From Chara braunii (taxonomy: Eukaryota; Streptophyta; Charophyceae; Charales; Characeae): DNA of 22,681 nucleotides. Position numbers and translations under genes: made by a program. The notes below the pieces were generated by a model. It was given only the letters and a program-made list of their open reading frames with translations, was not told where the DNA came from and ran no database searches. Below, in pieces: positions 1-8,722 of the stretch. The stretch lies in assembly GCA_003427395.1 (NCBI GenBank), contig BFEA01000217.1:47336-70016 (forward strand), in the 5' to 3' direction. Numbering within the stretch: position 1 is the first letter of the stretch; every line of letters starts with the position of its first letter.

Positions 1-94
<94 letters not shown>
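1..94. repeat. (TC)n microsatellite
   Basis: The window opens inside a dinucleotide TC run with one TTT interruption near 66-69. Its left end is outside the window. It directly abuts the dispersed repeat at 95-640. The opposite-oriented copy of that repeat near 20.6 kb abuts a (GA)n run, so the microsatellite is part of the repeat family and not an independent insertion. Confidence 0.97.
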
Positions 95-640
95 CACCAC
101 CCCGATGCGGGCAGTCCGTCGCCTCGCACCTACTACTTACACAAAATTGTCACCCTGCTTAGTCTGAACATGCAAGCCAGGTTCGCCCGTGTGCCACAGT
201 CCTTCGCAGTCACACGTCAACCCCGCATACCCAGCACCAGCGCGTCGGATCGCCCAACTCCCTACTCACCGTCTCGCTCCTACCCGTTAGTCGATCCTCT
301 CGACCTCGTTAACTCCATTGTTGATTAGAAAGTGACTTAATCGCGCTTGCAAAATTTATAGCATGAGCTTCTGCGTGAGATAACCGGGATTGTGCCTGAG
401 TGGGAGGGACGAAGAAGGAAGGAAGTGCCTACAACTACATGGTCGGGCCATAGTGTGGGGGTCGTAGCCACTCTCGACGCATCGATCCAGTCATGCATCG
501 TTCATGCCAATAAGATCGAGGAAAATATGCGCATGCAAGGGCGCGACGAAGATATCAAGAAGGAGGAGATTACAGTTGCATTCACGCTTTGCCAAGAAGA
601 GAATTACAGTTACACGTGAGATCAAGGCACGGAGAAGCCA
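95..640 (-). repeat. dispersed repeat, copy A (LTR- or promoter-like)
   Basis: This segment matches the reverse complement of about 20070-20603. The match starts right at the microsatellite with an exact block (GATGCGGGCAGTCCGTCG, 104-121) and continues with substitutions and small indels through blocks such as CATCGATCCAGTCATG (about 481-496) to about 640. The best-conserved block, about 339-366, contains a TATA-like box on the minus strand. No convincing protein is encoded; the 75-codon reading frame at 392-619 begins with GTG and resembles nothing known. The promoter-like core and repeated occurrence suggest part of an LTR or another transposon terminal region. The exact outer boundary is not resolved. 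Confidence 0.75.
354..360 (-). promoter_or_regulatory. TATA-like box in repeat copy A
   Basis: On the minus strand this reads TATAAAT in the context CATGCTATAAATTTTGC. The same context, with one or two differences, occurs on the plus strand at 20345-20351 in the second copy. This is the most conserved stretch between two otherwise diverged copies, which supports a core-promoter role. Transcription would run toward the (TC)n tract. Confidence 0.5.
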
Positions 641-673
641 GAGCACAGATCCTCACGCGGTAGAGCGCTGTCG

Positions 674-703
674 AGGCAGAAACCCCTGTGAGGGTTTCTG
701 CCT
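674..703. other. 12-bp perfect stem-loop
   Basis: The arms AGGCAGAAACCC (674-685) and GGGTTTCTGCCT (692-703) pair without mismatch around a 6-nt loop, CTGTGA. A T-rich stretch follows about 3 nt later, so it superficially resembles a bacterial intrinsic terminator. The surrounding DNA is eukaryotic, so that reading is unlikely. It is the longest uninterrupted stem I noticed in the window. Confidence 0.9.
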
Positions 704-820
704 GAGTTTTTCAAGGTCAGACGTTGTCCGACTCTTTTCGTTGGATTTGAGGAACATGATGGGATTGACGTTGCCAAAGTTTATTCAGACCAACCCTATA
801 ACTGAGAGACCTAAAACCTT

Positions 821-849
821 ACGTCATTGACGTATGACGTCATTGACGT
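821..849. repeat. tandem ACGTCATTGACGT pair (bZIP-type sites)
   Basis: The 13-mer ACGTCATTGACGT occurs at 821-833 and again at 837-849. This gives several TGACG/CGTCA cores and one full TGACGTCA palindrome at 835-842. TGACGTCA is the classical CRE/TGA-type target of bZIP transcription factors in plants and animals. The clustering suggests a regulatory site, perhaps in the upstream region of a mobile element. No adjacent gene is visible. Confidence 0.5.
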
Positions 850-1510
850 TCAATCAAAACAGCGGGACTCAGTGGTATGACTTATCGTCCGCGGTTCCCG
901 ACAAGGCCACAATGGTGCGCGGTCATGGAAGAACTAAAGTTAGACCTAGTCTACCTAAAATAATGTCGCGCGACTGCTATGCCTCGCGATTTAGAGCCTA
1001 AGTAGGCTAAAAAGAACGATCGCGTCGGGTATGGGGCTGTGGCGCGATGACAATAGGAAGCCTATTTTCTTCTTGGACCACGGTATTTGACTCCGCGTCG
1101 GGACCCGATGCTGGACTCTCGGATGAAGGTGGTTTATCGGGCCTACTGGGCTAAACCCCCAGCAGGTGGGATGGCGGGGTGCCGGCTGTGAAAGGGTGAG
1201 GCAGGTCTAAGCCTGCCTAGACCTGAGAGTGACGGCCTACTGGGCCCTAACCCTTCGTATAGAAGGGTTACAGGCATAGCACCTGTGATAGCAGCTATCC
1301 CAGTAGGTCACAGTGCAGGAATCTCACCCAGCGGACACCGGGATCGAATTCGAGAATTGCTACTACCGGGCTAGCTCCTTTTGGAGCTGGTGTCGGGTGG
1401 CGCACCCGATCTTGACCGTGCGATCTCAGGATCGCGCGACTGAGATCAGCCGCGCGGAGTATGGCCCCTGCGCAAGGATGACACACATAAATCGAGGAAA
1501 GATTTTAGGG
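850..1510. other. non-coding, rich in small hairpins
   Basis: No open frame here looks like protein. Perfect stems include 1052-1066 (AATAGG/CCTATT), 1202-1225 (CAGGTCTA/TAGACCTG), 1248-1270 (TAACCCTTC/GAAGGGTTA), 1373-1388 (AGCTCC/GGAGCT) and 1422-1447 (GATCTCAG/CTGAGATC). The hairpin at 1202-1225 overlaps an alternative one at 1199-1218 (AGGCAGG/CCTGCCT), and the two cannot form together. Function unknown; an LTR or leader RNA of a retroelement is one possibility. Confidence 0.6.
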
Positions 1511-1533
1511 TTTTTTTTTTTTTTTTTTTTTTT
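1511..1533. repeat. poly(T) tract
   Basis: A run of 23 T follows AGGG. On the minus strand it would be an A tail, so it might mark the end of a retroposed sequence lying on its 3' side (minus-strand orientation). No target-site duplication was identified. Confidence 0.9.
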
Positions 1534-1955
1534 CTATAAAACTTTCGGACTTGGGCTGAGGTCCTACTAGCAAAAGAAATAGGATCGAGCTCCTGAATCT
1601 GGATGAGTTTTACACAGAGATGCAGAAAAGTAGTTCAATTTCGACTTCTTGCACACCTCCGTAACCTCGTCCAGATTTAGGCATTCGATTCGATCCATCT
1701 TGCTAGTGGAACCACGCCCTTGGGGGTTCGCTGCACGTGGCTGAAAAGTCACGACTCGTGACTTGCCCGTTTGTCTTGAGCCAACGGGGAAAAGAATAGG
1801 GGGAAAAAAAAAAAAAAAAAGGAGAAAGGAAGAAGAAAAGAAATGAGTAACAGCCACGTACGTGGCCGCGGGGTAGAGTAGATACAGGGGTAGAAAGTAG
1901 AAGAGAAGGAAAAAGATGGGAAAAAAGGAGAATGTCATGAATTTAATCGCGACAT
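1534..1955. other. non-coding, purine-rich
   Basis: I see no credible gene. The stretch contains a perfect 9-bp inverted repeat at 1746-1764 (AAGTCACGA, one spacer base, TCGTGACTT) and an A17 run at 1804-1820 embedded in A/G-rich DNA up to about 1935. The minus-strand 123-codon frame (1567-1938) is a product of this pyrimidine-rich complement (long Phe/Leu/Ser runs) and is not supported as a gene. Confidence 0.5.
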
Positions 1956-2192
1956 AGGGCCAGATGCAGCACTAGAAGCATCTAGGCCCTGAGTTGAAAC
2001 CAGTCTGTTTTCAATGGCTTGATACAGTCATTTTGGACTGCGTCTGGCTGCGGGTGACGGCCAAATGCATTACCTGGGCCTGGAACTTGGTTCCCCTAGG
2101 GGAACATCAAGATTTCCAGCCCTTGATCTCGTCTGATATCAAGGGCCAGACCCTGATCCGAGTTTTGGCTGAGGGCAAAGTTGCTGCCCTCA
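1956..2192. other. string of stem-loops upstream of a TATA box
   Basis: Several inverted repeats follow each other in 240 bp. 1956-1990: AGGGCC+AGATGC paired with GCATCT+A+GGCCCT, a 12-bp stem with one bulged A and a 10-nt loop. 1993-2013: a weaker TTGAAA/TTTCAA stem. 2090-2105: the 16-bp palindrome GTTCCCCTAGGGGAAC. 2119-2146: GCCCTTGAT/ATCAAGGGC. 2170-2192: TGAGGGCA/TGCCCTCA. A TATAAAAG box follows 13 bases after the last stem. The arrangement suggests either an upstream regulatory region made of palindromic protein-binding sites or a structured transcript. Confidence 0.7.
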
Positions 2193-2205
2193 ACCCTTGG
2201 CTGAC

Positions 2206-2213
2206 TATAAAAG
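2206..2213 (+). promoter_or_regulatory. TATA box (TATAAAAG)
   Basis: A consensus TATAAAAG is followed by about 780 bp with no long ORF on the plus strand. This fits the U3/R junction of an LTR or the promoter of a non-coding transcript. No start site can be read from sequence alone. Confidence 0.5.
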
Positions 2214-2490
2214 AAGCAAGCAACCTGCCAGCCAGCATTCATTCGTAGTTAATGCTGCTGGCATTCCACTTGAGTGAGTGCTGGCTGCTGGAGGAAAGGT
2301 TGCTGGCTGGAGTAGAGAGTGAAGAGAGGTGGAGAGTGGAAGTCTGCAGGAGGGTTGAGGTTGGAGTCTGCCATAGCCACCACCTCTGCAAGGAGGGAAA
2401 AGGTCGTTGGAGTGATGCAACTGCGGCATAGCTAGTGGAGACACGTGCTGCCATAGCCACGGCCGTTGGCGGCAGTGCAAGGGAGGTGCT

Positions 2491-2642
2491 GCCCGACGGT
2501 CGGCATGGTGGCAAAGGATTTTAAGTGGGAAGTTGTGCCGCTGCTTTTTCTGGAAGGCAGTACTGCCAACGGTCGGCACAGTGGCAAAGGGTTTTAAGTG
2601 GGAGGCTGCGCCGCTGCTTTTTATAGAAGGAGGTGCTGTTGG
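2491..2642 (+). repeat. two copies of a 73-bp direct repeat
   Basis: GGTCGGCA recurs at 2498 and 2571. The units share a GTGGCAAAGG-TTTTAAGTGGGA core and a GTGCCGCTGCTTTTT-like end, with about ten substitutions. Flanking GGAGGTGCTG sequence at both ends suggests a partial third unit. The array sits about 280 bp downstream of the TATA box at 2206. No coding potential is convincing on either strand. Confidence 0.8.
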
Positions 2643-3560
2643 AATTGCGCGGCGCGGCTAGTGGAGGTTTTTTCTGAATCTGCGGCGACGATTGTTTGAC
2701 ATGATAAGCGGTGGTGTGGCTGTTTTTGGTGTAGCACTGCGACATTGACGCCGGAGGTGTTGTTAATGTTGGATGAGCGGAGCGATTGAGATTTACATTT
2801 TTGAATGATCATTTGGTGGTGAGGCGGCAGCGTGAAGCCGCTTGGGACCCCGATTGGGACCAAGTAAATAGGGATTGAGATTGAGAAAAAGTATTGTGGC
2901 AGACATTTGGTGATCAGACTGTGGTGGAGATTGGATTGGTGATTGAGGTGGCGCTATTCTTGGTGGGCGAGGGGCCGTTGAGACTGTAATGGGACTACAT
3001 GGGGCTTAAAAGTGAAAGCGCCCTCCTTGAGGGCTATCTCGCGCTAGTCCTAGTGAGCAGCACCAGTGTCAGTGGTGACACATGAAGGAGAATACAAATT
3101 ATCTTTTGTGAACGACCACAACGCGAATTGTGCGACCGATCTCTTTGAAAGAATACTTGGCTTTCTTAAGTGAGTCATTTCAACTTCACTAAAGGTCAGT
3201 TTGACTCGGACCCCTTCACACCTGTGTGAACCCACACTTGCTTGACCCTGTTCTTTAAATGTTCACTTAAGAGGTAGAGGAAGTTTTGTTTTGTCTGCAC
3301 GTGTGAATGAAAGTCTGACGTGAGTTTGAACTTGCATTGTTTTCTTTTGAACTTGTTGTTTGATCTGATGTGCAGGTAGGTAGAAGGATGCCTGAAAAAG
3401 AGGAACCTATCCATGTTAATGGAAGTGAATAGAAGGATGTTTGTCTTCTGTTTCTCGTTTGCATGCATATTGAAGGGAAGGACAACCAGTAGACGACGAA
3501 AAGAAATTTGATCACACAAAGAATAAGAAATCAATTGGACATACATTTTCCCCGAGGATA
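2643..3560. other. non-coding, G-rich to mixed
   Basis: No supported gene. Short inverted repeats occur at 3020-3034 (GCCCTC/GAGGGC), 3066-3081 (GTGTCA/TGACAC) and 3215-3230 (TTCACAC, CT, GTGTGAA). The first part (to about 3000) is T/G-biased on the plus strand. The minus-strand 116- and 82-codon frames at 3196-3546 overlap each other and have no recognisable domain. Confidence 0.4.
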
Positions 3561-3994
3561 CCCGTTCTTTCCCGGATAACCCTCTTTGTCTATACCCATC
3601 TGTCTGAATGATTTTCTCTCATGTGATCTCATTTTTCGTCTAAGTTACCTTTGACGTGAGGCAGTGAGGGATCATTTGCCGTCGTGGTAGACGTTTTTCC
3701 CTTCCTTAGGAGGCATCTGAGGTGGGGGTTCGTTGCCTTAGGGGCCGTCCCTGCTATCGACTTAGAGTGGACCGCTTATGCGGGGGGATACCATGCTGTT
3801 GTGGTGGAGCCAACCTGACTTCTGGGATCCGAGGTTCGCTCGGGCGAGGACGAGGGGTATCCCAAACCACCTTCTAGGGAAAGGATTTGCGGCTAATCGC
3901 AGGGGGTCTTGAGTTCCATGACGCCTCACGTTACGGGGGGAGCTGCCATAACATACCCCTCTAGTGGCCGTTTTAAGGGTCGCTCGTCCATGGA
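3561..3994. other. non-coding, nothing recognised
   Basis: GC-richer than its flanks. The 105-codon minus-strand frame at 3762-4079 has no motif I recognise and overlaps the hairpins at 3995-4096. I see no RNA gene, TATA box or clear transposon end here. Confidence 0.35.
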
Positions 3995-4096
3995 GAACCG
4001 AGCCACAAGAAGCTCGGTTCATGGTTACTAGTTGGAATAGAGTGCCGCTAGGCACTCTTGTCATGATTGGCTTCGCCACAAGAAGCGAGGACCAAT
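3995..4096. other. three consecutive stem-loops, two with identical loops
   Basis: Hairpin 1 (3995-4020) pairs GAACCGAGC with GCTCGGTTC around the loop CACAAGAA. Hairpin 2 (4039-4058) pairs AGAGTGCC with GGCACTCT around GCTA. Hairpin 3 (4066-4096) pairs ATTGGCTTCGC with GCGAGG-A-CCAAT (one bulged A, one G-T pair) around the same loop CACAAGAA. The identical loops sit on stems that share only the two closing base pairs (GC/GC). Loop conservation with stem divergence is what a structured RNA with a recognised loop would show. No known RNA family comes to mind. Confidence 0.7.
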
Positions 4097-4760
4097 AGGG
4101 TCGATATGGCGAGCGAGGCTTGGATAGCTAGAGTCGGGAACGACCCTTCCCAGCAGGGTCAATGAGGATCAGGAGGACAAGGCAACCAACAAAATTTGAA
4201 AGCGGATCCTCGTCCATAATGGGGCATCCAGCGTTCGGTTGTTCAAGTCGATCGTTGACTCGTATAGTGGTAGCCGGATTACTTGCAGATGACATTTACA
4301 CCAAAGTTAGAGTGAAAGCGTAGTCATCACTAGAGCGATAGCATCTTAACTTCGCTTGGAAGTTGGGATGTCAGCATTTTTTTGCTGGCAGTCAGTGTGT
4401 GGCAGAATAAAAGAACTTGGCAACGCATCTTATCAAGTCGAAAAGTTGTGTCAGCCCAGCCATTTGCAGGCAGAGTGGTGATATTTTGGTCAGACGCCAT
4501 TTGAGCATCATTATGCATGTTAATCATGCTTTTATCCCTTTGTTAATAATTGTTATCTGAGGTCAAGTCAACTTATGTTGGCTCTTCGTTGGATGACAAG
4601 TCAAGTCAATCTTTGTCCATTTGATCTGAGCGAGTGGTATGCATGATTGTATCGATTTCAGAAGATAAGTCAACTTATGTTGACCTGAGTCTTCTTTTGA
4701 AAGTGTTTTGTCTGATTAACTCCTGATTGTCTTTGAAAGAAGGGACTAGGATCGCTTGAA
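4097..4760. other. non-coding with a repeated GTCAAC hairpin
   Basis: No supported gene. The 16-mer AAGTCAACTTATGTTG occurs at 4565-4580 and again at 4667-4682. The second copy is part of a perfect GTCAAC-TTAT-GTTGAC hairpin (4669-4684). Several other GTCAA motifs lie between them. GTCAA resembles the core of plant W-boxes, but no gene is attached. Confidence 0.5.
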
Positions 4761-5490
4761 GTTTTCCTTACGCTTGGAATATCATGTCCTAGTCGACCGG
4801 CGTACGTTCCGATTTCTGGAAGATCAGCGCCCCAAGGACGGACGACGTTCGGGTCTTCTTTGGCGTTCAGCCATGCGTACCTATGCTACAACGAACGAGC
4901 AAACGCCCTCAATTGGCCTACCTCTGCAATTGCATTATACAAGCCTTCGCACGTGGGCCGATGGCTCGGCGGGGATACGCCCCTAAGAGTGGTGATAGCC
5001 CCTTAGGGAAGGTAAGTTGTGCCCCGCGAGAACCTTGTCGTAGGGGACCGCGGTGTCGAGCGCGGCAGTCCCACACCCAGACATAAAATAATTTTAGTGT
5101 CCGACCTCATGGTCGTATCACGCAGAAGTTTCAGAACCCGTTTCAGCCAAAAACCAACTCCGACTATGCGCGCCAGCTATACCTCTCGCGGCTCCCTACG
5201 ACAGGACAGAGGTCCCGCGAGGTACAACTCACCTCCACCTGCGGGAGCTGTCGCCATCCCTTAGGTGGGTGTATCCCTGCTGAGCTACTGACTCCCGTGC
5301 AAAGGTTTTTACTTGCAATCGTAGCGGTAAGCTAGTCGATGGCGTTTGCTCGATCGTCGTAGCATAAGCATACACTCGGTTGAACGCCTAAGACTGACCC
5401 GTATACGCGTTCGACATCGAGGCGCTGATCTCCCGGACCGACTTACAAATCAGGTCGACTCGACCGACGAACGTTTGTGCATACTATGCT
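4761..5490. other. non-coding, GC-rich
   Basis: The 67-81 codon frames here overlap in different frames and show no domain. A 7-bp inverted repeat CCCTAAG/CTTAGGG starts near 4982, and an AAAATAATTTTA palindrome lies near 5088-5099. The stretch ends at the TATA-containing hairpin at 5494. Confidence 0.35.
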
Positions 5491-5493
5491 TTG

Positions 5494-5514
5494 CCTATAA
5501 ATAGTTTCTATAGG
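5494..5514 (+). promoter_or_regulatory. TATA box inside a 6-bp stem-loop
   Basis: CCTATA (5494-5499) and TATAGG (5509-5514) form a perfect inverted repeat. The consensus TATAAATA (5496-5503) lies across the first arm and the loop. A core promoter reading plus-strand is possible; no ORF of note follows before the A30 run at 5757. Functional assignment is weak. Confidence 0.35.
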
Positions 5515-5756
5515 TATGACTCGTAACCTATCCCGTTTTCAAAGCAGGATCTCTCTCAGTACTTAAATTATCAGGGGTTGCGCATAAGACACATACCCAT
5601 CCTACCTAATGATTAAGTCCATTCGACATATCTCTTTATGAAAACCCTTCAACCACAGCATACATACATGTGAAGTGAGATAAGGCTGAGTAATTAGGCG
5701 AGGAGATGTCACATATACGTAACATATTCATATAAACGGTCCGAATTCACCAAGGG

Positions 5757-5786
<30 letters not shown>
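5757..5786 (+). repeat. poly(A) tract (A30)
   Basis: A run of 30 A follows CCAAGGG. It may be the 3' tail of a plus-strand retroposed sequence ending here. About 260 bp upstream lies the TATA-containing hairpin, but no element body is recognisable and no target-site duplication was found. Confidence 0.85.
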
Positions 5787-5788
<2 letters not shown>

Positions 5789-6900
5789 ATAAGTCTTTGA
5801 CCTTTCAAACATGTACAAATGAAATGAACATGAAATGAATAAGGTTTGTTGCCTTAGCAACAATCTTAATTTTCCTAACAATCAGGGAAAAGACGCAAGG
5901 CTGGGTACTCAAACCAATCGCGCACTGATGGAACATCTGGATCAAGGCCTAGGATAGCATAAGTTTCTCAATGAGTTGCCATGAATAGCATGTGGCTGGT
6001 CGTTTTACTGACCTGCAGACAAAGTCAATCACATTACACAATCCTAGCAGAGTGAACCATTCATTCCCTTTTACACATATTACACTTACGCTTTCAAACC
6101 TTTCAACCAGACATTCTCTTTTCGACTTAGTCATTTAAGGACATTTTTTGACCAAACTCAGACCCTTTAGACAATGACTCGAAAATCAAAAATGTCATTT
6201 GGTGCAAAGGTTGATGCAAAGTGTGGGTGTAGAGGGTGAGTGAGTGTTGAGTTGGCGAACCACCCTGTTACCATACGGCAACAGCATGTAGTTTGGTATA
6301 GACTCATAATGAGTCTTCTTCATCAAGATGATCTTCAATCACACACAGGTCTACACTGTCTCTGCACCTCTTTACCGCCGACATGACCCTATCTGAAGTT
6401 CAATATAGGGAACTTCATTTAAGTTGGGAATAATACTACATTGACATAACTCCCTCTAGGAAGTCTCTCTAACCTCTTATCAAATCCGCCTCTAGAGATA
6501 GTCGTATAAAGGAAGAGAAGTATAACTTGAAAGTTAACATCACTAATATTTTATGCCTTATCATATGATCCTCACTTAAGACATGCACAGGCAAAACATC
6601 ATCAACTCATCTGGAATAGAATCATAAGATAGGTATGAATCAAGAGGTTAAGATAGCAGGACATGTCACACGAAACACATTCCTTCTACCTCCACCTCAG
6701 TAGATTCAGGAAGCGGTATGTCAGTAATGGATCGATTTCTTTTCAGCGCTTTCACGTTTTCTTGTCTATCGAGAAGATTAGTAACAATATGGTAGACCAC
6801 TCGAGATCTACTCATCTTCACTGGGCGTCTGGTTGTGATAGAGTAGAATTCAAGGATCTTGCTCGCCTATTTACTGTCTTGCATTAGATCAAGGTCAGAT
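5787..6900. other. non-coding, AT-richer, nothing recognised
   Basis: No frame longer than 75 codons and no motif. Perfect inverted repeats occur at 6300-6316 (AGACTCAT, A, ATGAGTCT) and 6394-6417 (TGAAGTTC, 8-nt loop, GAACTTCA). The rest appears to be ordinary intergenic or old repeat sequence. Confidence 0.4.
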
Positions 6901-7115
6901 GGTAATAAGGCGGGCTTCTCGCTCCTCTTACTACCACTTCCTTCATCCATGCGGCTGGGCAATAGGGCAAGCATCTCGGTGCCCTGCTCCTCCTACCGTC
7001 GCTTACATTGAAGCACCGCTAGCGGGTAATAAGGCAGGCTTCTCGGTGCCTTGTTACTCTTATCACACCGTTCGTGCCATTATTGCGATAAGGCAGACTT
7101 CTCAGAGCCTTGCTA
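6901..7115 (+). repeat. four degenerate tandem units of about 60 bp, each with a hairpin
   Basis: Related blocks start near 6901, 6958, 7024 and 7084 (spacing 57-67). Each carries a TAAGGC..CTTCTC..GCCTTGCTAC-like core. Three units can form a hairpin: 6964-6985 (AGGGCA/TGCCCT, loop 10), 7031-7052 (AAGGCA/TGCCTT, loop 10) and 7090-7111 (AAGGC/GCCTT, loop 12). Between the second and third units both sides of one pair change together (G-C versus A-T), which keeps the stem. The first unit pairs poorly. Confidence 0.7.
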
Positions 7116-7139
7116 CCAGAGTTACCAACCAAGATTTTT

Positions 7140-7493
7140 AGAAATACCTGTAACTAAACTAACCATACACGTTTCGAAAACCAACCAACCATAACCACTG
7201 TATACCTGGCCTACCGCACCTTTACCTACCTCCAACTGATCCGAAGAAAAAAAAAATGTGTACATGTACCTGCCCCTACCTGAACCTCTGCAGACAGTAA
7301 CTGCCCATACCCGCCCTTGGATTTTTTTTTTTTCCAAACCAACCATGGCTAACTAAACCCAATCCGTGTGTGTTACCCACCCGTACCATACCCAACCCTA
7401 GTTTTCCTTACCCGTGTCCACCCGTAACCGCCCCCACCTACCCACACAATTGTATGCGCCTACCTGTAACCGCCCGCACCTGCTACCCACCCT
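7140..7493. other. C-rich, G-poor strand-asymmetric DNA
   Basis: The plus strand is dominated by ACC, CCC and CTA words such as ACCTACC and CCGTAACCGCCC, with few G. It looks like a degenerate extension of the 10-bp minisatellite that follows. A T12 run lies at 7322-7333. No gene is supported. Confidence 0.6.
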
Positions 7494-7573
7494 CCCCTAA
7501 CTGCCCCTAACTGCCCCTGACTGCCCCCAACTGCCCCTAACTGCCCCTAATTGCCCCTAATTGCCCGTAACTA
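7494..7573. repeat. CCCCTAACTG minisatellite (8 units)
   Basis: Eight consecutive 10-bp units hold exact register: CCCCTAACTG twice, CCCCTGACTG, CCCCCAACTG, CCCCTAACTG, CCCCTAATTG twice, CCCGTAACTA. More degenerate copies trail to about 7620. The minus strand is (CAGTTAGGGG)n, with a G3-G5 run every 10 nt, a pattern expected to favour G-quadruplexes. CCCCTAA resembles C-rich telomeric words, but the plant telomere unit is CCCTAAA, so this is not a telomere tract. Confidence 0.92.
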
Positions 7574-7680
7574 TTCTAATTGTTCCTAAACCCCCCCAAC
7601 CGACTCTAACTGCCCTCACAACCTTTGGCTTGTGGACGGGGTCTAGCAGTAACAGACGACCAGTTGCTGCAGTTGTTATT
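7574..7680. other. transition between two arrays
   Basis: Decayed minisatellite copies grade into CAGTTGCTGCAGTTGTTATT-like CTG/CAG-rich sequence that begins the next array. Confidence 0.4.
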
Positions 7681-8640
7681 GCAACTGCAGCGGTAGTCAG
7701 ATGTGGCGCATCTGCTGCTGCAGCAGCTTATGCAACCCATGCAGCAGTGCAACAGCTGCAGAAATAATGTCAATGTAACAACTGTCGTACGCACACACAC
7801 ACACACACACATGAAGTTGATAAACACATGGTGTGATACACAGTATTACACACACTCACACACACACTTTCACACATACAAAGATATAGTCTGGAAAAAA
7901 AAAAAAAAAAAAAAATCATGAAATTCACCTGCAGCGGTAGTCACATGTAGACCATGATGTGGTGCATCTGCTGCTGTATATCAAACACCTACAACAACTT
8001 CAGAATTGGTGTGAGTGCAACAACTGTCCTACCCACACACACACACACACATGAAGTTGATAAACACAGTGCGCTACACACACTCGGACACACACACTTT
8101 CACACATACAAGGATATAGTATGAAATTTTGCAAAAAAAAAAAAAAAAAAAAAAAAATCACCTTCAGCGGAAGTCTCATGTGGTGCATATGCTGCTGCAG
8201 CAGCGTATGCAACCCATGCAGCAGCTGCAGAATTGGTGTGAATGCAACAACTGTCGTACGCACACACACATGGGTGAAGTTGACAAACACACAGTGTGAT
8301 ACACAAACCCACACCCACACACTTTCACACATGTGAGGATATAGTCTGAAAATTTGAAAAAAAAAAAAAACAGATATGAAATTCACTTGCAGCGGAAGTC
8401 TCATGTGGTGCATCTGCTGCAGCAGCAGAATATGCAACCCCTGCAGCAGTTGGAGAAATGGTGTGATTGCAACACCTGTCGTACGCACACACGCATGCAT
8501 GAAGTTGGTATACACATTGTGATACACACACTCACACATACACACACTTTCACACATGTGAGGATATAGTCCAAAAATTTAAAGGAAAAGGAAAAGGAAA
8601 ACATATATGAAATTCACCCTTGCATTGGAAGAACCATGGG
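7681..8640. repeat. tandem array of 225-245 bp units, each with (CA)n and an A-rich tail
   Basis: A GCAGCGG(T/A)AGTC-like anchor recurs at 7687, 7931, 8164 and 8389, with a truncated fifth unit near 8622. Each unit runs in the same order: CTG/CAG-rich block (GCTGCTGCAGCAGC palindrome), a CAACTGTCGTACGCACAC block, (CA)n, a CACTTTCACACATAC block with GGATATAGT, then an A-rich run (7895-7915, 8133-8157, 8357-8370, and interrupted AAAGG repeats at 8581-8605). The next unit restarts at ATGAAATTCAC. A tail per unit is reminiscent of a tandemly amplified retroposon. The 185-codon minus-strand frame across it follows from the repeat composition and is not a gene. Confidence 0.9.
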
Positions 8641-8722
8641 GAACGAAAAAAAACAGTCTGCTTTCGAAAATGTAGAAATCAGAAAATTGAGAAAAACGTT
8701 GTGCTTCAACAAAAACACGAAG

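Noticed and set aside
674-710. Rho-independent terminator
   Set aside because: Stem plus T-rich tail fit the shape, but everything else in the window is eukaryotic nuclear DNA.
1290-1533. Second SINE ending in poly(T)
   Set aside because: GGGATCGAATTCG resembles a B box but misses the final consensus C, and a plus-strand SINE would end in A, not T.
3762-4079. 105-codon minus-strand gene
   Set aside because: No motif, and it runs across two perfect hairpins whose pairing explains part of the sequence.
7494-7620. Telomeric or interstitial telomere tract
   Set aside because: The 10-bp unit CCCCTAACTG is not CCCTAAA, and spacing is strictly 10 bp.
8000-8557. 185-codon minus-strand ORF
   Set aside because: It follows the tandem array: Cys/Val/His runs come from (CA)n and Phe runs from the A tails. 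No domain.
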